From: a virus | Virus record (IMG/VR): IMGVR_UViG_3300042294_002378 | Span: 1-33,935 of that record | Direction: 5' to 3' (one strand) | Length of the DNA: 33,935 bases | Made by a program: the position numbers and the translations under genes | Notes under the pieces: generated by a model | What the model saw: the letters and a program-made list of their open reading frames with translations, nothing else | Told to the model about the DNA's origin: nothing | The model's database searches: none | In this document: one piece after another, positions 1 through 8,204 of the stretch | Numbering within the stretch: position 1 is the stretch's first letter | Layout: every line of letters starts with the position of its first letter

Positions 1-1386
1 TGTTGACCAACTAAACGCTAAGTTTTTATACTTTGATATTGATAAGCTATTTGCAACAGGAGAACTCGTACCAATACCCAAATTACCACCAGCATCCAGC
101 GTCATAGCCTGAGTAAACGATATCGCGTTACCTGCAGTGCCGGATGGGGCGGTATACCATTTGTGACCAGCATCTTGGTTATACATAAATGCACCAACAC
201 CTGTGTATTTATATGTCCATGCTAATGATGAGTTTAAATACGCGTTGTTTGTTTGCCAAACTTGTTGTGAACCTGTTCCGTTTGAATATGAACCAAAACC
301 ACCAGTAGTATTGATGTCTAAATTTTTAACAGGGCTTCCCCAAGCACTCGGAGTAACCCCCAAGCCTAGGTTGCCGGAGGAGTCGAGGCGCATCTTAGAA
401 GACCCGCCAGCAATAAAACTTAAATCAGTAGAAGCCGAAGCTGCTACTGGGACACCTTCGATACCTGCATAATTATAATTGTCAAATAATCGTAGTTTTG
501 AACCATTAGAAGTTGACGGACTATATGCAGCAATTGCCACACCTGTTCCACCATTTGTCTGCACTTCCAGTTTTCCATAAGTTCCGGGCGAACTCGTGCC
601 GATACCCACATTACCATTAGCATCTTTATACAACTGACCAGAACCAATGTTTATTACACCAGTACCACCCGTTAAAGTGCCTGTGTAGCTTGGATTGGTA
701 TTATTTAAATATCCGCTCAAATCTGGGCCGGTGATCGCACCTGTGCTGGAGTTGTAGCTTAGGTTTTGAGTGACCGAGATAGCCGCTCTTGCTCTAGCAT
801 TTGTGAAATAAAGGTTGGTTGAACCTTCTACCACCGAATCAGTAGAACCAGGTGACGCGCTAATCTCAACATAAGCAGAACCAGACCAGCGGTAGGTTTT
901 GTTGGTATCGAGCGTAACGTAGATTTTGCCGGTTTCACCCGTTGCAGGAAAAGCCGCTTGATTGGCATACTCCAACACATCGTCTACATAGCTTGGCAAA
1001 TTGATTGCCGGAACTTTAGCCGATGAGTCCAATGGCGCATAACCGCTGGCGGCGCCTTTATTGGCCGCTACTTCAAACGATCCTAGCGTTCCTGCCGTGT
1101 TGCGTTTTTCAATGCGAGAACCCGCAGCCCACGCCACCGCCGTTGTGCTTTCTTGACCGCGAACGACGGTCAATGTGTCGTTAGATCGGCCTGTGACTTT
1201 GACAATCTCCCAAGCGTTTTCGTTACCGTTGCCGTCAATACCTACCAACGTCAGCAAGAAGTAATTGCCGTTCGTAGGTGCCGGAAACTTAGCACCATGC
1301 CCAGTAGCAAGCGTTAAAGTGGTGGTGCTATTGCTGGCGCTTGCCGCCAATGAACTTGACGCATTATTGGTAAATAACTGGGCCAT
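1..1386 (-). CDS. tail fibre protein, N-terminal part (runs off left edge)
   Basis: The frame starts at ATG 1386 and stays open to base 1, so 462 residues are visible and the C-terminus is missing. The N-terminal ~120 residues (MAQLFTNNASSSLAAS, then a TTTLTLATGHGAKFP stretch and TLTVVRGQESTTA) look like the common virion-attachment domain of phage fibres. Further along are an YFTNARARAAIS segment and repeated turns of the type GNVGIGTSSP, GNLGLGVTPSAWG and GNLGIGTSSP, typical of beta-rich fibre shafts in environmental phages. It probably forms a trimeric receptor-binding fibre at the tail. It lies 2 bases after the stop of the fibre-tail adaptor gene, and an intramolecular chaperone or receptor-binding tip would be beyond the window. 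The fibre call is firm; receptor specificity cannot be read. Confidence 0.85.
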   Translation of the reverse strand, partial: MAQLFTNNASSSLAASASNSTTTLTLATGHGAKFPAPTNGNYFLLTLVGIDGNGNENAWEIVKVTGRSNDTLTVVRGQESTTAVAWAAGSRIEKRNTAGTLGSFEVAANKGAASGYAPLDSSAKVPAINLPSYVDDVLEYANQAAFPATGETGKIYVTLDTNKTYRWSGSAYVEISASPGSTDSVVEGSTNLYFTNARARAAISVTQNLSYNSSTGAITGPDLSGYLNNTNPSYTGTLTGGTGVINIGSGQLYKDANGNVGIGTSSPGTYGKLEVQTNGGTGVAIAAYSPSTSNGSKLRLFDNYNYAGIEGVPVAASASTDLSFIAGGSSKMRLDSSGNLGLGVTPSAWGSPVKNLDINTTGGFGSYSNGTGSQQVWQTNNAYLNSSLAWTYKYTGVGAFMYNQDAGHKWYTAPSGTAGNAISFTQAMTLDAGGNLGIGTSSPVANSLSISKYKNLAFSWST

Positions 1387-1388
1387 GA

Positions 1389-1667
1389 TTAAATCTCTTT
1401 TACTTTGATTTTGAATTCGTCCTGTTTAACCAAACCGTCGGCGGTTGTGGTTGTTACAGTGATTTTGTAGGTTGTGCCATTGATGCCACCGGAAATAATC
1501 AGCTTTAGCAAAGGATCATTTACAAAAACTGATTCGATGGTCAACCCCGCTTGATCCACGGTAGCGCTGGTACTTTGCACATTGTCGTTATCCGTTAGCC
1601 ATTCGCTGTAATCGATGCTGTACGAAAACACATCAGCCGGTTGTTTTGTAAAGTTTCCAAGGATCAT
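1389..1667 (-). CDS. phage fibre-tail adaptor-like protein
   Basis: This 92-residue protein has the pattern of small phage fibre-tail adaptor proteins: an N-terminal FTKQPADVFSYSIDYSEWL segment (the family hallmark is a dipeptide-rich 'D..DY..WL' near the start), then a beta-rich body ending in a TYKITVTTTTADG strand and a charged tail. It starts at ATG 1667, which overlaps the TGA of the upstream Ala-rich gene as ATGA, so translation is probably coupled. It sits directly before the fibre gene, where an adaptor is expected. The family assignment is from memory of the motif and no search was run. Confidence 0.7.
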   Translation of the reverse strand: MILGNFTKQPADVFSYSIDYSEWLTDNDNVQSTSATVDQAGLTIESVFVNDPLLKLIISGGINGTTYKITVTTTTADGLVKQDEFKIKVKEI

Positions 1668-2968
1668 GCTGTCACCATCATGGTTCTATCTTCAAAAGGA
1701 ATAATCATGTCACGCGAATCGCTTGGCACGGTCATGTAGCGCTCGGCTGGTGCGGGTATGTCTGAGTTAGAAACGGCATAAGCATTCCCTACCATCGCGG
1801 TAGCGGTGTCGTTGACTGCACCCGAACGGATTCCGGTGGCGGTAATTTGGGCTACAACAACCGCAATCGCTGTTGTGTTACCTGCGTGTTTTTGTTTGGC
1901 GCTGGCATTGCCTGATGCAAAAGCGTTATTGACTGCATCGGCTCTAAACTGCGTTCCATACAAATCGGCAATTAGAAAACCATTCGCCTGACCTTCAGAC
2001 ATTGCAAACACTTTTCTAACACCAATGGCGGCAATGTTTGCAGAAAATGCGTCTGCCAAAGCGTAATCAACATATTTAATACGCGCCTTTGGGTTATAAG
2101 CTGCCGCTACCGCATTAGCGCTTGAGCGTGGCAATACAACACGAGTCGCTTGGGCTGTTGCGGTCGCTCCGCTAGTGACATTAACCTTTCCATGTAAAAT
2201 GTAAGTCGGTGCAACCGCTTGGGCGGTGTTTTGACCGAGCGCAACCGCTTTGCCAAAGTAGCGAACAAACGATTTTGAAGCGCTGGTTGCATCCGCAAAA
2301 TCAAACGAACCGATGGTTGCAATGATTTTGATACGGTCTTGTGGAATAGTGCCGGTTGCGGTCGATGTTGCATTTAGCACATAGCCATCGTGGTTGTAAT
2401 ACGAGTGGCCTGATGCCTTCTTGCTTGCCTCTGCCCGTGTGTATTCGACTCCGGCGTAAATGCCTTGCACTAAGACGTAACGTGTGACTTTTCCGTAAGG
2501 CTGATTGGGTGAAGCCAAACAATTGGTGTTTGATTTCCCAGGAAACACAACATGCGGTTTGCACAAAACAACCGAAGCGGCTGATGTTGCGCTGGCACTG
2601 CCAATAGCTTGTGCGGTTAGCGCCTCACCCGTTGCATGAGCATCACCGCCAGCTTGGCCAAATACGTCGCGCCGAATGGCTCCCGCACCAAACGCCGTCG
2701 CCGTGGCATTGCTTTTTCCTGCAAAGAGCGTTGTTGGATTAACCGCAAAACTGACACCGGCTTGCCCCGTGGCTTTGGCGACAATTTTTTGCCATTCAGT
2801 AATGTGAATGCCAACAACTGCGTCACCGTAGGCAAAGCCGTGGGTGGTGCGCGTTTGATTGGCGCTAATAACGGTGGCAACAGCCGTAGCAACCACAGCG
2901 GCGCGAACAATCCAATTAGGAACTGTTGCGCCGTTGAGGATTACGCCATTGATTGACCCCGTGTTCAC
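1664..2968 (-). CDS. Ala/Thr-rich virion-associated protein of unknown function
   Basis: The 434-residue protein starts at GTG 2968, with a TTAGG ribosome site about 5 bases upstream. Its composition is unusual: long runs in which every second residue is Ala (for example AVVATAVATVISA, NATATAFGAGA, SGATATAQATRV), interrupted by FAGKSN, FPGKSN and LHGKVN-type turns. The alternation suggests stacked short beta strands. The C-terminus changes character to two short 'R-x-M-x-V/I-P' segments (ERYMTVPSDSR, MIIPFEDRTMMV), a tail seen in several phage structural proteins near fibre genes. Its position between a tail-tip-like protein and the fibre adaptor argues for a virion role. I do not recognise a named family. 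No signal peptide is convincing. Confidence 0.6.
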   Translation of the reverse strand: MNTGSINGVILNGATVPNWIVRAAVVATAVATVISANQTRTTHGFAYGDAVVGIHITEWQKIVAKATGQAGVSFAVNPTTLFAGKSNATATAFGAGAIRRDVFGQAGGDAHATGEALTAQAIGSASATSAASVVLCKPHVVFPGKSNTNCLASPNQPYGKVTRYVLVQGIYAGVEYTRAEASKKASGHSYYNHDGYVLNATSTATGTIPQDRIKIIATIGSFDFADATSASKSFVRYFGKAVALGQNTAQAVAPTYILHGKVNVTSGATATAQATRVVLPRSSANAVAAAYNPKARIKYVDYALADAFSANIAAIGVRKVFAMSEGQANGFLIADLYGTQFRADAVNNAFASGNASAKQKHAGNTTAIAVVVAQITATGIRSGAVNDTATAMVGNAYAVSNSDIPAPAERYMTVPSDSRDMIIPFEDRTMMVTA

Positions 2969-2986
2969 GCGAACCTAAGCCGTTTT

Positions 2987-3382
2987 TTAGTCTAGGCCAA
3001 AGACAATCGCGTTAGCCGCGAAAGACAACACGTCGCCAGGGCTGAGTGTTTTTGGTGCCGACAATTGGGCATAAAACAAACGGTTGCCGTTGGTCGCCGC
3101 ATCAAACAATGCCAAGTGCGTGATTGTGACAGACGCCGACGCATTACCGTTGGCTGGGAATGTCAACGCCGCTGTGTTTTTGGTCTGGCCGTTGGCATCA
3201 ATTGACGTCCATGCGGCTGATTGACGCGCGTAACCGGTGTAGCTGGTTTCTGTGCCGCCGACCGCTTCACCTGGATCAGACTCGAACAAGCCGACGTAAA
3301 CGGTGGTAGGCGGTGTAATGGCGTTGTTGCGCAAGAAATGCTCAACGATTTTTTCTTCAAGGTAATTACTAAAAGCACCCAT
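2987..3382 (-). CDS. small tail/fibre-associated structural protein
   Basis: This is a 131-residue protein with a strong AAGGA ribosome site 8 bases before ATG 3382. The start (MGAFSNYLEEKIVEHFL), the YVGLFESDPGE segment and the TITHLALFDAATNGNRLFYA segment match a widespread family of about 120-160-residue phage proteins annotated as tail-fibre-related or Gp80-like. The body is predicted to be mostly beta. It lies between an adaptor gene and the Ala-rich structural gene in the same orientation, which supports a virion function. The exact role is unknown. Confidence 0.6.
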   Translation of the reverse strand: MGAFSNYLEEKIVEHFLRNNAITPPTTVYVGLFESDPGEAVGGTETSYTGYARQSAAWTSIDANGQTKNTAALTFPANGNASASVTITHLALFDAATNGNRLFYAQLSAPKTLSPGDVLSFAANAIVFGLD

Positions 3383-3399
3383 GATATTTTTCCTTTCAG

Positions 3400-4086
3400 T
3401 TAGCTTGGATTCGGTGTGACGTTAGGGTTGGCTGGCGCCATAAAATTCGGGTTAGCACCCGTTTCCACCTTGGCTTTGCCGGTGAGCGCAGCGAGATAGG
3501 CAGACTGGTGAGCCGCAGCGCGATTAACGTCAGCGGCGTACTCGGTATCTTTGCTATACGCGCGGTACAGCATGTAGTCGAGCAACACGGTTTGGTAAAT
3601 GTCATCGATGGAAATGGTACTTACCAATGTTGCGTCAACGGGTGTCGCGGCATAAACCGCTTCAACATACCCTTGATTGATTGAAGGTTGCGGTGGATAA
3701 ACGTAGAACGTCTTTGGATCAAGAAAGTTATAGATGTAGTGTTTGACTGTTGCCGCAGCATTGGCAATATGCCAGTCGGGTACTTGCGCATCCAAAATTT
3801 CTCGCATCACGATACGGATTGAGCGCCCAGCGGTGTTTCCGTCCAGTCCCATGTTGCGCACAATGTCAATCAACTGCACCGCGTCGGCAGGCAGTGATTG
3901 CTTGGTGCCTGTTGCCAGTTTTACGGGAATGTTCTTGACGCATGAGTTCGGTTTAAACAACACGGTTTCGCGCTGTCCATCATTGAGCCAGCCAAGGAGT
4001 TCATCGGCAGGCCAGCGAACGCCAGTGGTGTCTTGTAAGATGGTTTGCGCTTTTGAAATGATCGATGTAACGGTTACGGTTGCCAT
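3400..4086 (-). CDS. phage head-tail adaptor protein (DUF6682-like)
   Basis: The 228-residue protein begins ATVTVTSIISKAQTILQD and continues RWPADELLGWLNDGQRE, the signature opening of the DUF6682 'phage adaptor' proteins (a helical bundle bound under the portal, comparable to T7 gp11-type adaptors). A central KTFYVYPPQP and late helical LLDYMLYRAYSKDTEYAADVNRAA segment also fit. It starts at ATG 4086 with GAGA 5 bases upstream, 11 bases after the stop of the 4098-4736 gene. It probably joins the portal ring to the tail. The Pro/Asn-rich last 20 residues look disordered. Family recognition is good; the structural role is from the family. Confidence 0.75.
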   Translation of the reverse strand: MATVTVTSIISKAQTILQDTTGVRWPADELLGWLNDGQRETVLFKPNSCVKNIPVKLATGTKQSLPADAVQLIDIVRNMGLDGNTAGRSIRIVMREILDAQVPDWHIANAAATVKHYIYNFLDPKTFYVYPPQPSINQGYVEAVYAATPVDATLVSTISIDDIYQTVLLDYMLYRAYSKDTEYAADVNRAAAHQSAYLAALTGKAKVETGANPNFMAPANPNVTPNPS

Positions 4087-4097
4087 AAAATTCTCGA

Positions 4098-4736
4098 TTA
4101 GTGTTGCGCTTTAACGCGAGCAGCAGATCGGCCCAGCGAACTGACAGTGTTGTTACGGGCGTTTGCAATGGCGCCTTCAAAACGTGTTCGACGGTCTAGC
4201 CCGTTGGCCGGATCAGACCACGGCTTATTGGGCATAAGCATCAATTTGGCAAGTGCGCCGTCAGCCAATGCGTAGATGTATTGGCTAAAAATCCATTTCG
4301 GAAAACTGGTGGCGCTTTGACTTGGTTGCAGTGCCAGTGTCATGGTTAGCCCTTTGTAGATATTGGCTTCTGGGATACCGGCCAAGATGATTTGATCGGT
4401 ATCGATTTGGGCGTAATACTTGGGCGTTGTCTGGGTTGTGCGCCAGCCTGGTATTTCTGCATCCAGTTGGATAATGGTTTTGGCTTCCAGTGGCACGTTG
4501 TTGTGCAGCGCGTTCATTACCACCGAGACATCCGCGCTCGCGGGCGGTTCAAGGTCGTAATAGGCTTCACCCGCCACCACGTCAATAGGGTCAGGCAGAT
4601 ATTGCCAAATCCAAGAACCCGCGCAAAAATCAATTACCGCACGCTTGATTGCGTTTTCGGTCACAGGGTCGGACGGGTCAGCGTTCAAAGACGGCAACAC
4701 CTCGTCGAGCAGTTCTGAATACTTGATATTTGCCAC
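4098..4736 (-). CDS. putative neck/adaptor protein
   Basis: The 212-residue protein starts at GTG 4736 (VANIKYSELLDEVLPSL). Helical N- and C-terminal parts flank a beta region (YYDLEPPASADVSVVMNAL; the conserved-looking PKYYAQIDTDQIILAGIP). The pattern 'helix - W..LP - Y.L..P - Y......L.L..IP - ..Y..ALADGAL..L' resembles phage head-tail connector proteins encoded beside DUF6682 adaptors. The C-terminus (TRFEGAIANARNNT then basic residues) fits this. It is upstream of the adaptor in the same operon. The family name is uncertain, but a neck role is likely from context. Confidence 0.55.
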   Translation of the reverse strand: MANIKYSELLDEVLPSLNADPSDPVTENAIKRAVIDFCAGSWIWQYLPDPIDVVAGEAYYDLEPPASADVSVVMNALHNNVPLEAKTIIQLDAEIPGWRTTQTTPKYYAQIDTDQIILAGIPEANIYKGLTMTLALQPSQSATSFPKWIFSQYIYALADGALAKLMLMPNKPWSDPANGLDRRTRFEGAIANARNNTVSSLGRSAARVKAQH

Positions 4737-4778
4737 GGTTAAAGCCCTATTGATGGTGAGCTTAGTATCACTTGCCTG

Positions 4779-4795
4779 TGACTATTTGACTGCTA
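4779..4795. repeat. 17-bp direct repeat, copy A (at a stop codon)
   Basis: TGACTATTTGACTGCTA is identical to 11070-11086. Read on the minus strand, the stop codon TAG of the 4793-5206 gene is its first three bases. Similarity continues into the coding side (GGCGTGC about 5 bases before each stop, preceded by CGA-T and CGA-C), so the shared block is nearly 37 bases with a few differences. The two copies bracket the portal-to-capsid block. Confidence 0.85.
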
Positions 4796-5206
4796 TTCAG
4801 GCACGCCAATCGACACATCTAAATCACGTTCCCATTCTTCAATCTGGTCGATCATGTCTTTTTTGCTTTTGTTGGTGCTTAGTTCCTTGTTCCATTTGTT
4901 CAAGGCATAGGCGGCCAACTCAGACTTGGATAACGTTTCAATTGGTTTGGAAAACACCTCTGGATCAATAGTGACATCGTTGCCATCTTCATCGGTCACT
5001 GCAATGGATACCGGCTTATCGACTGCCGCTTGATCCTTGGGGTTTTCAAGCTGCCATTGATCGGGATATTTCAAAAGCAATTTGGCTTGTGCGTCGGTCA
5101 CTTCCTGCACGTCGCCTTTACCGAGCCAGGTTTTACCGGAGCGTGCGATATTGTCGTAAGCGGCGGGTTTATTGCCGACATAAACCAAAGGAATAAGTCT
5201 TGTCAT
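4793..5206 (-). CDS. capsid-proximal protein with SAP/HeH-like C-terminal helices
   Basis: The 137-residue protein has GGAG 8 bases before ATG 5206. Its N-terminal half (PLVYVGNKPAAYDNIARSG, KTWLGKGDVQEVTDAQAKLL, KYPDQWQL) matches a small phage family often encoded just downstream of coat genes. The C-terminal ETLSKSELAAYALNKWN ... KSKKDMIDQIEEWE segment looks like a helix-extended loop-helix (SAP/HeH/Rho-N-like) module, which often binds nucleic acid. It follows a terminator at 5223-5255, so it may be transcribed at lower level than the coat genes or from read-through. Function is unknown; a capsid or neck role is inference. Confidence 0.6.
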   Translation of the reverse strand: MTRLIPLVYVGNKPAAYDNIARSGKTWLGKGDVQEVTDAQAKLLLKYPDQWQLENPKDQAAVDKPVSIAVTDEDGNDVTIDPEVFSKPIETLSKSELAAYALNKWNKELSTNKSKKDMIDQIEEWERDLDVSIGVPE

Positions 5207-5222
5207 GTTCTATTCTCCAAAC

Positions 5223-5255
5223 AAAAAAATAGGGGCAAGCCAAAGGCAAGCCCCC
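5223..5255 (-). terminator. rho-independent terminator after the decoration gene
   Basis: On the minus strand, GGGGC-TT-GCC-TTT-GGC-TT-GCCCC forms a stem with one small internal mismatch and is followed by TA and seven T residues (the plus strand shows the A-run at 5223-5229). It lies between the stop of the decoration gene (5274) and the start of the next gene (5206). Together with the terminator at 8159-8182 it bounds the scaffold-coat-decoration unit. Confidence 0.75.
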
Positions 5256-5273
5256 ATCGTTCACTCAAGACAA

Positions 5274-5681
5274 TTACTTGCCTTTGAATTCATAGGTAGT
5301 CACTACGTCAAGCTGACCGGATGCAACAGCGCCGCCAATGGTGGCGGTGATGTAAGCGTCATAAGCCAACACGACCGGTGCAACCGCACCTTCACGAGTA
5401 GCCGCAGCAGACGAAGTGGATGTTGCAGCCAATAACGCGGTAGCAGAACCACCGGACTCGCCATTAACGTACTCATAACCCAAAGACACGGTTGTGCTGG
5501 CGCCAAGGGCAGCGTTCACCAACTTAATGTCATAAATCTTGGTACCTGCGTACACTTTGTTCAAGCGTACTTTGTCGCCAGACGCCGCACTAGCCAAAGT
5601 AATGTAGCCGTGGGCATTAGCCAACGGGCAATCACCGCTGTAAACGGTATCAAGCAAAGAAGGGGCATTGATAGTTGCCAT
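5274..5681 (-). CDS. putative capsid decoration (cement) protein
   Basis: The 135-residue protein is small and rich in Ala, Gly, Thr and Ser: MATINAPSLLDTVYSG, then GYITLASAASGDKVRLNKV, IYDIKLVNAALGASTTVSLGYEYV and a final DVVTTYEFKGK. The ATG at 5681 is preferred over the in-frame TTG at 5687 because GGAG is 8 bases upstream of the ATG. The predicted all-beta fold, the gene size and the position directly after the coat gene suggest a head decoration or cement protein. No signal or membrane segment is seen. A perfect 6-bp hairpin (5711-5732) sits in the gap after the coat gene. Function is inferred from context only. Confidence 0.6.
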   Translation of the reverse strand: MATINAPSLLDTVYSGDCPLANAHGYITLASAASGDKVRLNKVYAGTKIYDIKLVNAALGASTTVSLGYEYVNGESGGSATALLAATSTSSAAATREGAVAPVVLAYDAYITATIGGAVASGQLDVVTTYEFKGK

Positions 5682-5710
5682 GTTCAAATCTCCAAAAGTT
5701 AAGTTCAGAA

Positions 5711-5732
5711 TGGGGGCGCGTTACCACCCCCA
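5711..5732 (-). promoter_or_regulatory. intergenic hairpin between coat and decoration genes
   Basis: TGGGGG (minus strand) pairs with CCCCCA across a 10-base loop, just past the coat stop codon. There is no T-run after it, so it is not a classical terminator. It could protect the coat transcript 3' end or adjust the coat:decoration ratio. The role is inference. Confidence 0.45.
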
Positions 5733-5738
5733 GACTAA

Positions 5739-7013
5739 TTAAGAGCCAAGCAGTGTGCGACCTGCGGCTGATGCTGGATCAGGCGCATAAGAGTCCACTA
5801 CTGCTACACCAAAATCGGTGTCAGCGCCGTCGATTTTGAAGCGGATTTTGGCTGAACCAGTCATAGCCGCTGCGACCGTTTCGATACTGTTGCCGTGGTC
5901 AACTTCTTTTTCACTCCAGTCGTAGAAGTAATCAGAAGCCGATTTACCGTAGGCTTTAGCCATCGCTTGCGCACCGACAATGATCGCGCGGTCTACTGGT
6001 TGCGCTGTTTGCACAGTGCTTTCAGTGTAAGTACCGCCGTCAGAACCACCGGTATCTTTAATCACGTTGTCGCCAGCAGCGAAACGGATTGCATAACGGT
6101 TCAAACGTTTGATCAATACGCCATTCCACATGATGGTTTCGTAGGCGTCGAACAATGGATGTTTGTTGGTGCCTGCCGCTGATTTACGCTCGAAAGCATA
6201 TTGCGCCGCTTGTCTCCAAGTGGTTTGGCCGGTACGCGCTTGCAAGTACAACCATTGGCGTTCGGTCACGAACATAACCCACAAAGGATCATTCCAAGCA
6301 CGGTCGTCGCCTTTGACTTTGACAGACTGCATCACAATCGGGCTTTCACGCAATTGCGCCACAATGCGGTCGATGTCTTGCAAGGTCAACGCATCGTTAG
6401 TACCGATGTCATCTGGGCCAGTTGCATCGTTTGCCGCGAAGTAACGGTTTTTGGTTGGTGCTTTCACGCTGTTGACCATGATTGCGCTAAAGTCTGGATC
6501 AGCTTGAGAAGGGATAACCCAGTCAGTGGTTGATTGCGCACCACGGGCACCTGCCAAGTGAACCAAGGCAGTTTGATCTTCCAGACGTTGCATCCATGCT
6601 TGGATACCAGCCATGCTGATATTACGCAAGTTGTGGACGGTACGTTTTTGCGTCATACGACCACCGGAATCAGCACCACCACGGACTTGATCGATGCGAA
6701 CATCCATGCTTGAGTAAGTGAGCTGCATCATACGACCCTCAATACGAGTGTCGCCCATGACAGGCTTACCTTGCAGAATGTTGAACAGGTCAATCGATAC
6801 GGTGTCACCAGCGCCTTTAGCCAAGTCACCCGCTTTCACGATTGGGTAATCAGGGCTTGTTTGGCCTTTGGTTTTAGCAGCGAATGAGCCTTCTTTCGGC
6901 ATTTCGCCAGACAACAGATTCATAAAGCCAGGGGAGTGTTGCACGCGAGTGAACAAACCCACTGAATAGATTTTCCGCGCGAGAGCGGAACCGACAGGGA
7001 TATTGGTAGACAT
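5739..7013 (-). CDS. major capsid (coat) protein
   Basis: The 424-residue protein has GAGGA 6 bases before ATG 7013. The pattern MVMxx at the front, a PIVKAGDLAKGAGDTVSIDL strand, LQGKPVMGDTRIEGR, SSMDVRIDQVRGGADSG and then QKRTVHNLRNISMAGIQAWMQRLED is the signature of the DUF4043 / N4-gp56-type phage capsid family (HK97-like fold), including the basic RT-x-x-L helix. MWNGVLIKRLNRYAIRF and TAQPVDRAIIVGAQAMAKAYG are further family-like segments. It follows a scaffold gene (7030-8025) and precedes the decoration gene, as expected for a procapsid-assembling head. The length is normal for the family. I am confident of the role and less sure of the exact family label. Confidence 0.88.
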   Translation of the reverse strand: MSTNIPVGSALARKIYSVGLFTRVQHSPGFMNLLSGEMPKEGSFAAKTKGQTSPDYPIVKAGDLAKGAGDTVSIDLFNILQGKPVMGDTRIEGRMMQLTYSSMDVRIDQVRGGADSGGRMTQKRTVHNLRNISMAGIQAWMQRLEDQTALVHLAGARGAQSTTDWVIPSQADPDFSAIMVNSVKAPTKNRYFAANDATGPDDIGTNDALTLQDIDRIVAQLRESPIVMQSVKVKGDDRAWNDPLWVMFVTERQWLYLQARTGQTTWRQAAQYAFERKSAAGTNKHPLFDAYETIMWNGVLIKRLNRYAIRFAAGDNVIKDTGGSDGGTYTESTVQTAQPVDRAIIVGAQAMAKAYGKSASDYFYDWSEKEVDHGNSIETVAAAMTGSAKIRFKIDGADTDFGVAVVDSYAPDPASAAGRTLLGS

Positions 7014-7029
7014 TGCTTGTCCTCGTTAT

Positions 7030-8025
7030 TTACACAGTTTGAAAATACGCATCCATTTGATCGGGTGTCATGCTGGAAAACTTCTCAGCCAGTTGTAGGG
7101 CTGTCATGTTTTCCGCAGCTTCCCGTTCGTCTTGGGCGGCGTGTTGTCCTGCCGCTGCCTCAGAAAGCGAAGTAGGCACATTGGTGCGGTTCTTCTTGGC
7201 GGCTTGCGCGGCCAATGCTTGCGCTGCTTTTTGTAGCTCGGCGGCACTTGGTTGCGTAGTTGACTGTTGACCAGGCATTTCAATCGGGCCGATTGCCGCT
7301 TCCACCATTTCGGCGACTTTGGCAAACCGTTCTGAGAGTGACTTTTCAGCCCAAGCAGGTTGATTGCGTAGCGTTTGGTCGAACTGGCGAGCCAACTCGA
7401 ACGCTTCGGGATCACTGGCTTGGATGTGTGCGAGCTTAGGCACTGAATCAATCGCTTCTTGCACCGACTCGGTAGCGTTTTGCGCACGTTCCGCCTCTTG
7501 GCTTCTCACACTTTCTTCAACGGGGACTAGTTTGGCTTCCAGCGCTTTGGCCGCAGCCATTGACGCCATTACCGCTTTGTACACCGTCGGAAAATCCTCT
7601 TTCAGAACTTCTAAATCCTCATCGGATATATCATTCACAGCCGATTGCTCAGTGGTGCGGGCGCTTTCACCGTTGTTCGCCCCTTGATTTCCAGATTGAA
7701 CTATCTTTTCCAGAGCGGTTACACGGTCTTGCATTTCCTTGGCCAATTGCTCGGCGCGGGTGCGTTGATCGCGTTCGCTTTTCAGTACCGAATACGGGAT
7801 AACGTGCTTGCCATCCTTTGTAGCGATACCTTCGGGTTCGGGTTCGTTCTGTTTTTGCGTTTCTTGCTGTTGCCCTTCGTCTTGCTTGGTTGTCGATTCT
7901 TCGACCTTTGGCGATTCTTCGGCTTTTGGTGCAGGTGTGTCACCCGATTCCAATTGCTCAAAGGCTTTTGCCAAATCTTCTGGATTATCAGAAAGGTTTT
8001 CTAAATCGATCATCATTTCAGTCAT
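7030..8025 (-). CDS. scaffolding protein
   Basis: This 331-residue, highly charged Glu/Gln/Lys/Ala-rich protein is predicted to be helical and partly disordered. An acidic low-complexity region (residues ~25-70) is followed by DGKHVIPYSVLKSERDQRTRAEQLAKEMQDRVTAL-type coiled coil, and a short helical end MTALQLAEKFSSMTPDQMDAYF. ATG 8025 is preferred over GTG 8037 because GGAG falls 6 bases before it. Its place directly upstream of the coat gene, its size and its composition match scaffolding proteins, which fill the procapsid and leave before packaging. No protease domain is seen. Confidence 0.8.
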   Translation of the reverse strand: MTEMMIDLENLSDNPEDLAKAFEQLESGDTPAPKAEESPKVEESTTKQDEGQQQETQKQNEPEPEGIATKDGKHVIPYSVLKSERDQRTRAEQLAKEMQDRVTALEKIVQSGNQGANNGESARTTEQSAVNDISDEDLEVLKEDFPTVYKAVMASMAAAKALEAKLVPVEESVRSQEAERAQNATESVQEAIDSVPKLAHIQASDPEAFELARQFDQTLRNQPAWAEKSLSERFAKVAEMVEAAIGPIEMPGQQSTTQPSAAELQKAAQALAAQAAKKNRTNVPTSLSEAAAGQHAAQDEREAAENMTALQLAEKFSSMTPDQMDAYFQTV

Positions 8026-8158
8026 TACTAGCTCCACTTATCGTGTTGGAATACGGATTTGCGTAAGGCGAGGCCAATAACCCATGGCGGGGATTCTTGC
8101 CTTTACTGGAAATCTCAATATAAAGCGGCCAGAGCAATTCGACTGTTAGGCAATAGGC

Positions 8159-8182
8159 AAAAAAAACCCCACCGAAGTGGGG
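8159..8182 (-). terminator. rho-independent terminator upstream of scaffold gene
   Basis: On the minus strand, CCCCAC-TTCG-GTGGGG (perfect 6-bp stem with a stable UUCG loop) is followed by eight T residues. It lies between the end of the DUF5856-like gene (8205) and the scaffold start (8025). Downstream, 8026-8158 holds no gene of note apart from a 15-codon frame without a ribosome site, and is the place to look for a capsid-unit promoter; I see a TATATT at about 8118 but no good -35. Confidence 0.9.
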
Positions 8183-8204
8183 CTGCTAGTGGTCGCATCA
8201 CTTT

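Noticed and set aside
1806-2956. Plus-strand frames across the Ala-rich gene
   Set aside because: They are shadows produced by the biased GC-rich third positions of the minus-strand gene; no ribosome sites or family patterns.
7070-7687. Overlapping plus-strand frames across the scaffold gene
   Set aside because: The minus-strand frame is continuous, has a good ribosome site and the expected charged helical composition before the coat gene.
8083-8130. Promoter or 15-codon gene between the terminator and scaffold gene
   Set aside because: A TATATT is present without a suitable -35, and the short frame has no ribosome site; neither can be supported.
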